Shown: positions 35,346 through 41,765 of the stretch, one piece after another
Position numbering within the stretch: the stretch's first letter is position 1
Layout of the letters: every line of letters starts with the position of its first letter
Assembly (NCBI GenBank): GCA_964542165.1
Contig: CAZITQ010000057.1
Location: forward strand, 1 to 41,765
Direction of reading: 5' to 3'
From: CAYTBN01 sp964542165
GTDB taxonomy: Bacteria; Myxococcota_A; UBA796; UBA9615; CAYRNR01
Length of the DNA stretch: 41,765 nt
Made by a program: the position numbers and the translations under genes
Notes under the pieces: generated by a model
Seen by the model: the letters and a program-made list of their open reading frames with translations, nothing else
Told to the model about the DNA's origin: nothing
Database searches by the model: none

Positions 35346-35842
35346 CCCCGGTCCGCCGGGGACTTCATGCTCGCACTCTCGTCCCGCGAGGACCTCGTCC
35401 GCCGGCGACCCTGCCGCGGAGCGCCGGCGGGTGGGCCGGGACACATTGCGCCCCGACGGTCCGTCAGCGCCCTGCGGTCCGCATCCGCCCGACATCGAGG
35501 GCTCGTACCCGCGTTCGAACGGGGCGCACCGGCCCTCCCGACGGTGCGGAGCGGTGGGGTAGACGGCCCGCGTCTCCAGCCCGAGGCCGCCCGATCCGGG
35601 AGCCGGGGGGGGGCCGTAGCCGAACGTAAGAGGCGCTGCTCCCACGGAAGTCCGCAACTCGTCCGCAAGCGAGCATCCGATCACCGCGAGAACTCGGCGA
35701 TGCAGCGACAGTGAGGCGAAGCGCCCCCCCTCGGCGACCCAGGGCGGCCGGTGCCCGCACTCGGCGTCCACCCCACCGCCGGCTCCCCTTGCACCCCCAC
35801 TCGGCCATCTGAAACACTTCTTCCCAGCGGGCAGGAGTCCCC

Positions 35843-37678
35843 ATGAAGACGGTGTTCATCGGCGGCGGGGCCGGGTGCCGGGACGTGCTGGAGCTGTACG
35901 ACCGGGGCGGGCTGAGCTTCCTGGATCTGGAGATCCTGGCGGTCGTCGACATCCACGACGACGCACCGGGAATGGAGTACGCCCGCTCGCGCGGGTGGCA
36001 CACCATGGGCAGCATCCACGACGCCATGGCGTTGCCGGGGCTGGAGCTGGTCGTGGAGGTCACCGGCGTGGAGGCCTACCTCGACGACGTGTACTTCCTC
36101 CTCCCGCCGGGCGTGTGCCTGCTCGACCACGTACTGGCCAAGCTGTTCTGGGAGCTGGACCGGGCCGACCAATCGCTGAAGGAGGAGCTGCGCCAGAAGA
36201 CCCGCCTCGAACGGCTGGTGGCCGAGGATCGATCCCGGCTCCAGGAGATCCTCGACACCCTGCCCGACGTGGTGATGGTGCTCGATCCGGAGATGCGGGT
36301 CGTGCGCGTCAACCGGCGCTTCGAACACGTGGCGGGGATGCGCCGCGAGGAGGCGTACGGGCAGGCCTGCCACGACGTGTTCTGCAAAGACGAACGCCTC
36401 ATGAAGTGTCCCGACTCCGGCTGCCCCTTCATGCAGGTGATGGAGAGCAAGGCGCCGGTGACCCTGGTCACCCAGAGCCAGCGTGAGACGGGAAAGGCCG
36501 GCTGGTACCAGGTCACCGCCATGCCGGTGTTCGACGAGTCGGGCAACATCGTCCGCATCGTCGAGTCCTCCCGGGAGATCACCGAGCAGGTGCTCCTCAA
36601 GCGGGAGACCGAGGAGTCCGCCCGCCGGTTCCGCCAGATCCTCAGCGCCGTCCACGGCTGCATCACGATCAAGGACACCCAGGGCCGCTTCGTGGTGGTC
36701 AACCCCCGGGCCGAGCACCTGTTCGGCCTGGAGCAACGGGACATGCTGGGCCTCACCGCCTCGGAGGTCCTTCCCAACGAGGTCGCCGAAGTCGTCGAGT
36801 CCCACGACCGCGAAGCCCTGGCCGGCGGGGACCACCACGTCGCCGAGGAGACCTTCCGCCTGCGGGGCAAGGAACGGGTGCTGGTCGCCGAGCGCTTCCC
36901 CCTGGTGGACTTCAACGGCCAGGTGACCGGCCTGTGCTGTGTGGCCCGGGACGACACCCACCAGCGCCAGATGCAAAAAGAGCTGCTGATGAGCGAGCGT
37001 CTCGCAGCGGTGGGCAAGCTGGCCGCCGGAGTGGCCCACGAGCTGAACAACCCGCTGACGGGGATCCTCACCTTCGCCGAGGACCTCTTGCTGGAGGCCG
37101 AGGACGGAGACCCGAACCGCAAGGACTACGAGCTGATCGTCAACGAGACCATGCGCTGTCGCCGGATCGTGCGCGACCTGCTCGACTTCTCCCGGCAGAA
37201 GGCGCCGGTGCGCGAACGCACGGACCTCAACCAGGTGATCCAGCGGACCGTGACCATGGTCGAGCGCCAGGCCTCCTTCCACGACGTGAAGTTCGAGCTG
37301 GATCTGCTGGGGGGCTTGTCTCCCGTTCAGATCGACCCGAGCCAGATCCAGCAGGCGATCCTCAACCTGGTGATCAACGCCCGGGACGCCATGGAGTCGG
37401 TGGGCACCATCGCCATCACCAGCCGCGGCGCTACCGGGGGTGGCCACGTGCTGATCGATGTCAGCGACACGGGCAAGGGGATCCCGGAGGAGCAGGTGCA
37501 GGAGATCTTCGAGCCGTTCTTCACCACCAAGGGGGACCAGGGCAACGGCCTGGGGCTTCCCGCCGTGCTGAGCATCGTCCACGCCCACGGTGGCGAGGTG
37601 GAGGTGGAGAGCGCGGTGGGGGAGGGGACCACCTTCCAGCTGAGCTTCCCGGCCGCGGGGGAGGGAGGAACACGATGA
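35843..37678 (+). CDS. PAS sensor histidine kinase with Rossmann-like N-terminal domain
   Basis: Predicted soluble hybrid-type sensor of 611 residues with no membrane segments. Residues 1 to about 108 look like a nucleotide-binding Rossmann fold: KTVFIGGGAGC (GGGxG at 7-11), then ILAVVDIHDD and ELVVEVTG. A short coiled coil follows. PAS-1 (about 135-250) carries four cysteines (C176, C181, C189, C194) in a CxxxxC...C...C spread. PAS-2 spans about 255-375. The HisKA domain has AHELNNPL with phosphoacceptor H399, and the HATPase_c domain has N512 (N-box) and DTGKGIP. AGGAG lies 5 nt before the ATG. It overlaps the response regulator by 4 nt (ATGA), so it is the cognate kinase. The signal may be redox- or metabolite-related, which is inference. 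Confidence 0.88.
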   Translation: MKTVFIGGGAGCRDVLELYDRGGLSFLDLEILAVVDIHDDAPGMEYARSRGWHTMGSIHDAMALPGLELVVEVTGVEAYLDDVYFLLPPGVCLLDHVLAKLFWELDRADQSLKEELRQKTRLERLVAEDRSRLQEILDTLPDVVMVLDPEMRVVRVNRRFEHVAGMRREEAYGQACHDVFCKDERLMKCPDSGCPFMQVMESKAPVTLVTQSQRETGKAGWYQVTAMPVFDESGNIVRIVESSREITEQVLLKRETEESARRFRQILSAVHGCITIKDTQGRFVVVNPRAEHLFGLEQRDMLGLTASEVLPNEVAEVVESHDREALAGGDHHVAEETFRLRGKERVLVAERFPLVDFNGQVTGLCCVARDDTHQRQMQKELLMSERLAAVGKLAAGVAHELNNPLTGILTFAEDLLLEAEDGDPNRKDYELIVNETMRCRRIVRDLLDFSRQKAPVRERTDLNQVIQRTVTMVERQASFHDVKFELDLLGGLSPVQIDPSQIQQAILNLVINARDAMESVGTIAITSRGATGGGHVLIDVSDTGKGIPEEQVQEIFEPFFTTKGDQGNGLGLPAVLSIVHAHGGEVEVESAVGEGTTFQLSFPAAGEGGTR

Positions 37679-38520
37679 GTGACGACGTGAGCGGGCCCGC
37701 CGAGGTGTCGGCGCGGATTCTCGTGATCGACGACGAGGAGATCATCCACCACAGCCTGCGCAAGATCCTCGGCCGCAAGGGCCACGAGGTCGAGACGGTG
37801 CTCAGCGCGGCCGACGGGCTGGAGCGGATGTACACCGGCTCCTACGACCTGGTCATCACCGACCTGATGATGCCGGAGATGAACGGGATCGGCCTGCTGG
37901 AGCGGATGAAGAAGGACGGCATCAAGCTACCGGTGTTGATGATCACCGGCTACCCGACGATCAGCACGGCGGTCAAGGCGCTGCGGCTGGGCGCGGTGGA
38001 CTACCTGGCCAAGCCGTTCACCCGCCAGGAGCTCCTGGCGCCGGTGAGCCGGGCCCTGCGGCGGTCCGAGGCGCCCTCGGCCAAGACCCTGCTGGACACC
38101 ACCACCACCGTGGAGATCGTGCCCGCCGGTGACGCGGGGATCGAGTCCCCCCAGGTGAACCTCCAGCCGGGGGACACCCACTATCTGCGGGAGCACTCCT
38201 GGGGCACGTTCCGCCAGGACGGGGGCATGGACCTGGGCATCGAGGCCTCCTTCCTGGAGACCGTGGGCGCCATCGAGGCGATCGAGACGCCCAAGGACGG
38301 CGACCTGGTGGAGCAGGGCTACGTGGGAATCAAGCTGACCAACGAACGGGGCGAGGTCCACAGCGTGTTCATCCCGCTGAGCGGACAGGTCGTCGAGGTC
38401 AATCCCGAGGCCGTGGAGGCACCCGCAGGCATCACCGCCGACGCCTGGATCGTCCGGATCATCCCCACTCGCCTGGAGACGGAACTCGGGCTACTCCGCC
38501 GTCGCCGGACCGGCGGCTGA
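37675..38520 (+). CDS. Response regulator fused to a degenerate glycine-cleavage H-protein-like domain
   Basis: The 281-residue protein has a REC domain (14-128) with acidic pocket D19-D20, phosphoacceptor D63 (ITDLMMPEMNG), T91 and K113 (LAKPF). After a linker (129-165), residues about 168-268 match the lipoyl H-protein fold: HYLREHSWGTF, MDLGIEASF, GDLVEQGYV, then PLSGQVVEVN and ADAWIVRIIP. Counting back from PLSG, the lipoyl-lysine position (K in the canonical ESVKAAS) is Gly226, so lipoylation is not expected. There is no DNA-binding domain, so output is probably protein-protein. The ATG overlaps the kinase stop; its own 3' end overlaps the convergent kinase-like gene by 30 nt. Confidence 0.85.
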   Translation: MSDDVSGPAEVSARILVIDDEEIIHHSLRKILGRKGHEVETVLSAADGLERMYTGSYDLVITDLMMPEMNGIGLLERMKKDGIKLPVLMITGYPTISTAVKALRLGAVDYLAKPFTRQELLAPVSRALRRSEAPSAKTLLDTTTTVEIVPAGDAGIESPQVNLQPGDTHYLREHSWGTFRQDGGMDLGIEASFLETVGAIEAIETPKDGDLVEQGYVGIKLTNERGEVHSVFIPLSGQVVEVNPEAVEAPAGITADAWIVRIIPTRLETELGLLRRRRTGG

Positions 38521-39498
38521 TCGCCCCGCGGCGCGCCTACCCCAGGTCTGGCCCGCCACCGCGCGCAGGGCCCTGGAGAGCTGTTCGAAGCTCTCGAAGA
38601 AGTCCTCGGTGCCCGTGGAGAACCGCATCAACAGGTCGTTCAGCGCCGCGGGTACGTAGGGGAACACCTTGCGGAGATTGGCCACCCGGTAGCCGTAGAA
38701 CAGCAGCGCGTCCTCGGCGCGGATGTCGCCCCGGAAGTCCGGGTTGACCTCGCCCGCCTCCGCCGACCTGCAGGTGACGATGCCCTTGGCGACGGCGTAG
38801 TTGAGCACGTTGCCCATGCTCCACACGTCGTAGTCGGTGTAGTTCACCGAGTAGTCGAAGTCGATCCACCGGAACAGACCGGTGCCCTCCTCGATGATCA
38901 CGTGGTCGTTGCGGATGTCCCCGTGCTCCAGGCCCCGCCGGTGGAGGAAGTCCATCGCATCCACACAGCCGATGAGTCGGCCGAAGATCCCCGGCAGGGT
39001 CTCGAAGAAGTACTCCTCGTGGGGCTGCTCGAGGGTCGCGATGTGGTTGAAGAAGGTGTCACCCCGGATGAAGTCGATGATGCGGATGTTGTTGCCCGCC
39101 TCGTCCTCCACGGTGCGCCCCTGCATGAAGCGGGGATCGCCGGTCACCGCGTCGAGGACCTGGCTCTCCTTGTCGGGGCTCCGGTGGCACCGCACCGTGA
39201 ACAGGCCCAGCTTGGTGGTGAACTGCTCGTGGAACACCAGCTTGACGATCTTGGAGCTGCCGTCCTCCAGATCCACCGCCCGCTTGACCCAGAACTTGGG
39301 CTGGTCGGAGATGCCGAAGCGCCCCTCCCGGGCATCTCCCATCACGAACAGATCGTCGCCGCCGACCCGCAGCACCATGCCGCCCTGGATCTGCAGGTAG
39401 TTGGAGGTGTCCTCGACGATCGGGACCTCGCCCCGCACGCGCCGCGGCGTGAAGCGCTCGATCCGTTCCTTCAGCTCGACTGGGTTCTCGATGATCAT
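38491..39498 (-). CDS. Serine/threonine protein kinase-like (APH/RIO-type) protein
   Basis: The 335-residue protein has a kinase-like core with a catalytic loop HGDIRNDHVIIEE (H192, D194) and a metal-binding motif IDFDYS (D213-F214-D215). The likely ATP Lys is in KIVKLVF. The N-terminal roughly 60 residues contain a separate beta-rich segment (VEDTSNYLQIQGGMVLRVGGDDLFVMGD). The N after the catalytic Asp is followed by D-H instead of the canonical xxN pattern, so the subfamily is atypical. It is convergent with the REC-H gene, overlapping by 30 nt, which suggests a conserved locus, but its partner is not shown. No membrane segments are seen. The divergent space 39499-39667 holds the next gene's promoter. 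Confidence 0.8.
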   Translation of the reverse strand: MIIENPVELKERIERFTPRRVRGEVPIVEDTSNYLQIQGGMVLRVGGDDLFVMGDAREGRFGISDQPKFWVKRAVDLEDGSSKIVKLVFHEQFTTKLGLFTVRCHRSPDKESQVLDAVTGDPRFMQGRTVEDEAGNNIRIIDFIRGDTFFNHIATLEQPHEEYFFETLPGIFGRLIGCVDAMDFLHRRGLEHGDIRNDHVIIEEGTGLFRWIDFDYSVNYTDYDVWSMGNVLNYAVAKGIVTCRSAEAGEVNPDFRGDIRAEDALLFYGYRVANLRKVFPYVPAALNDLLMRFSTGTEDFFESFEQLSRALRAVAGQTWGRRAAGRSAAGPATAE

Positions 39499-39612
39499 CT
39501 CGGGGACCGTCGCGTCGTGGAGCCCGGGTCAGGGGGCTCGACGATCCAGGGTACACGACCGGCGCAGGAGCCGTCTCCCGGGGGGGCTCTCTCCAGCTTC
39601 CGCGCGGTTCTC

Positions 39613-39649
39613 CTTGAGGTCCGCCCTTAGTGACTCTAATATGAGTCAC
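39613..39649 (+). promoter_or_regulatory. Promoter with palindromic operator over the -10
   Basis: TTGAGG (39613-39618), an 18-nt spacer and TAATAT (39637-39642) form a plausible promoter 26 nt before the MopE lipoprotein ATG. A perfect 7-bp inverted repeat, GTGACTC-N6-GAGTCAC (39630-39649), brackets the -10, where a repressor would block transcription. The regulator is unknown. Confidence 0.5.
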
Positions 39650-39667
39650 GTCATCTCCGGAGGTCCC

Positions 39668-41765
39668 ATGCAGCGAACGATCCTCCCCGCTCTTCTCGCC
39701 ATCTCCAGCGCCTTGCTGGCGTGCACCGACGGCGCGGTGACCGCCAACAACGTGGCCCCCGAGGCCTACATCCAGGTGCCCACCGAGGGAACCGAGATGT
39801 TCGAGGACGAGACCGTGACGTTCTGTGGTGTGGCCACCGACCACGAAGACGCGGTGGACGTGCTGTCCATGAGCCTGGCCACCGATCTGGACGGGCTGCT
39901 GTGGAGCAGCACCCACGACCCGGAACCGGTGGGGGATTGCGAGGCGGGTGAAGGGATCGAACTGGAGCTGGCGGGGCTGTCCATCGGCGAACACGTCCTG
40001 ACCTTCCGGGTGGTGGACACCCGGGGCGCCGACGGGGAGGACACCGTCACGCTCACGGTGATGGAGCGGCCCAACGATCCACCATCCTGCGCCATCACCT
40101 CGCCGCTGGATGGCGACGTCGTGCTGGAGGGGGAGGGCGTGCTGTTCGCCGGCGAGGTCAGCGACCCGGACCAGGATCCCGACACCCTGGAGGTGACCTG
40201 GGAGAGTGACGAGGACGGCGTCCTGGACCAGGCCCCGGCGGACGCGTCGGGGGCGGTGGGCTTCGACACCTCGACCCTGTCGGTGGGCGATCACCTGGTC
40301 AGCCTGATCGTGGAGGACGACCTGGGCGAGATCGACGTCTGCTTCGTGCTGGTGGGCATCGATCCCTGCGAGGACGTGGACGGCGACGGGGTGGAGAACT
40401 GCGACGGGGACTGCGACGACACCGACGCGGACACCTACCCGGGCGCCGACGAGCTGCCGGACCTGGAGGACAACGACTGCGACGGGACGGTGGACGAGGA
40501 GACGGTGTTCTACGACGACGACGGGGACGGCTACTGCGAGGGCCCCCTGTCCTGCTCCGATGGCTCCCAGCCCGGCGACTGCGACGACGGGAACGACGCC
40601 GTGTACCCGGGGGCGCCCGAGGACGGGGGCAGCGGCACCGGGATGGGCAACGGGGTGGACGACGACTGCGACGGCCTGGTGGACGAGGGCACCCTGGAGT
40701 ACGACGACGACGGGGACGGCTACTCGGAGCTGGCCGGGGACTGCGACGACGCCGACCCGGGGGCCCACCCGGGCGCCGTGGAGCTGTGCGACGGCGCGGA
40801 CAACGACTGCAACGGGATCCCCGACGACCGGGACCTGGACCTGGACGGCCAGGTGGCCGCGGACTGTGGCGGCACCGACTGCGACGATCTGGACCCCTAC
40901 TCCTACCTGGGGGCCACCGAGATCTGCGGCAACGGCGCGGACGAGGACTGCAACGGCACCCCCGACGACCTGGACGGGGACGGGGACGGCTACATCTCGT
41001 CCTTCTGCGGCGGGGACGACTGCAACGACGCCACGGCCACGGCCCACCCCGGAGCGACCGAGGTCTGCGACGGGATCGACAACGACTGCGACGGGTTCGG
41101 CGACGACGAGGACGGCGACGGGTTCCTGACCGCGAGCTGCGGGGGCCCGGACTGCGACGACGGGGATCCGCTGGTCAACCCGGCGGAGATGGAGCAGTGC
41201 GGCAACGGGCTCGACGACGACTGCAACGGGGTGGTCGACGACCTGGACGAGGACGGCGACGGGTTCGACGACATCGCGTGTGACGGCGCGGACTGCGACG
41301 ACAGCGATCCTGCCGTCAACCCCGCCGCCCCCGAGGTCTGCGGCAACGGGATCGACGACGACTGCTCGGGCCTGGGGGAGGATGCGGACGAGGACCTGGA
41401 CGGGTACGTGGACGAGGCCTGCTCGGGCACCGACTGCGACGACGCCAATCCCTTCATCCACCCCGACGCCCTGGAGGTCTGCGACGGGGTCGACGACGAC
41501 TGCGACGGGGTGGTGGACGACCGGGACCTGGACGGCGACGGCCACGTGGACGAGGCCTGCTCGGGGGACGACTGCGACGACCTGGACCCCTTCACCTACG
41601 ACGGCGCGGTCGAGATCCCCGACCTGGCGGACAACGACTGCGACGGTGACGTGGACGAGGGCACCGTCCTGGTGGACGACGACGGCGACGGGTTCGCCGA
41701 GGCGGACGGGGACTGCGACGACGGCGACGCGGGGATCTTCCCGGGGGCGACCGAGATCTGCAACG
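39668..41765 (+). CDS. Lipoprotein with MopE-type Cys/Asp repeats (partial, C-terminus off window)
   Basis: The frame is open to the right edge (699 codons). The signal ends LLAC, with Cys19 as probable lipid anchor. Two Ig/cadherin-like domains follow (about 27-115 and 120-235; APEAYIQVP and PPSCAITSP starts, IGEHVLTFRVVD and VGDHLVSLIVED ends). From about residue 237 there are nine MopE-type repeats and the start of a tenth, of the form DxDGDGY...GDCDD...PGAxExCDGxDNDCDG. They are putative Ca2+/metal-binding modules with paired cysteines. GGAGG lies 4 nt before the ATG. Expression may be controlled by the palindrome upstream. It resembles the gene at 6074-7953 in repeat type but differs in anchor (lipid versus MYXO-CTERM-like). 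Confidence 0.85.
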   Translation, partial: MQRTILPALLAISSALLACTDGAVTANNVAPEAYIQVPTEGTEMFEDETVTFCGVATDHEDAVDVLSMSLATDLDGLLWSSTHDPEPVGDCEAGEGIELELAGLSIGEHVLTFRVVDTRGADGEDTVTLTVMERPNDPPSCAITSPLDGDVVLEGEGVLFAGEVSDPDQDPDTLEVTWESDEDGVLDQAPADASGAVGFDTSTLSVGDHLVSLIVEDDLGEIDVCFVLVGIDPCEDVDGDGVENCDGDCDDTDADTYPGADELPDLEDNDCDGTVDEETVFYDDDGDGYCEGPLSCSDGSQPGDCDDGNDAVYPGAPEDGGSGTGMGNGVDDDCDGLVDEGTLEYDDDGDGYSELAGDCDDADPGAHPGAVELCDGADNDCNGIPDDRDLDLDGQVAADCGGTDCDDLDPYSYLGATEICGNGADEDCNGTPDDLDGDGDGYISSFCGGDDCNDATATAHPGATEVCDGIDNDCDGFGDDEDGDGFLTASCGGPDCDDGDPLVNPAEMEQCGNGLDDDCNGVVDDLDEDGDGFDDIACDGADCDDSDPAVNPAAPEVCGNGIDDDCSGLGEDADEDLDGYVDEACSGTDCDDANPFIHPDALEVCDGVDDDCDGVVDDRDLDGDGHVDEACSGDDCDDLDPFTYDGAVEIPDLADNDCDGDVDEGTVLVDDDGDGFAEADGDCDDGDAGIFPGATEICN

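Noticed and set aside
34095..35771. Minus-strand open frame of 558 codons through the lipoprotein gene and the following intergenic region
   Set aside because: No motifs or convincing start, and it is antisense to a lipoprotein with SD, signal and lipobox.
39630..39649. Palindrome as a terminator for the minus-strand kinase-like gene
   Set aside because: It lies upstream of that gene's start, not at its end, and overlaps a promoter-like sequence for the plus-strand gene.

Overview
This is a 41.8 kb window of very GC-rich bacterial DNA. It contains two 10-N scaffold gaps (6564-6573 and 33079-33088), so it probably comes from a draft or metagenome assembly. Gene content points to a deltaproteobacterium, most likely Myxococcota or a close relative. 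The clues are an S41 protease of the MXAN_5808 type, long secreted proteins built from Asp-rich MopE-type repeats, a MYXO-CTERM-like C-terminal anchor, a close match to the Myxococcus LexA box upstream of uvrA, and a rho-rpmE-DUF1385-prfA-prmC cluster. No tRNA, rRNA, CRISPR array, IS element or phage gene was seen.

Left part (1-12900): a partial zinc-ribbon protein with PE/PK linkers and a long charged helix runs off the left edge. It is divergent from a large S41 protease. A cUUCGg hairpin separates the protease from a convergent PrsW-family intramembrane protease. Further right on the minus strand are a secreted MopE-repeat protein interrupted by the first gap, uvrA behind a predicted SOS box, and an LpxL-type acyltransferase. 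A PlsC-type acyltransferase diverges from the latter.

Centre (12895-31757): the translation-termination cluster (prmC, prfA, DUF1385, rpmE) and rho lie on the minus strand. rho has a C-rich, G-poor leader that looks like a rut site. Heptamer repeats (CAGGCGT type) sit between rho and rpmE and at the 3' end of prmC. ligA and an acylphosphatase overlap on the plus strand. They converge on a minus-strand operon of an ABC-2 permease, its ATPase, an ABC-2 permease fused to a CPBP protease, and an L-2-hydroxyglutarate oxidase-like FAD enzyme. Divergent from this is a tightly overlapping plus-strand operon for RNA processing and modification: a TIGR03960/DUF2344 radical SAM fusion, RNase G, a DUF502 membrane protein and rlmN.

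Right part (31872-41765): a POT-family transporter carries an unusual acidic insert with DDDSAG repeats, which should lie outside the cytoplasm, and the second gap falls inside it. A lipoprotein with a similar acidic linker follows. Next is a signalling locus: a sensor kinase with a Rossmann-like N-terminus and a four-Cys PAS domain, translationally coupled to a response regulator fused to a glycine-cleavage H-like domain that lacks the lipoyl lysine, with a convergent Ser/Thr-type kinase. The window ends in a second MopE-repeat lipoprotein whose promoter is overlapped by a perfect palindrome.

Most genes are housekeeping. The most unusual material is the sensor kinase/REC-H locus, the transporter insert, the Asp-rich surface proteins with nearby intramembrane proteases, and several predicted regulatory sites (LexA box, rho leader, palindrome over a -10).
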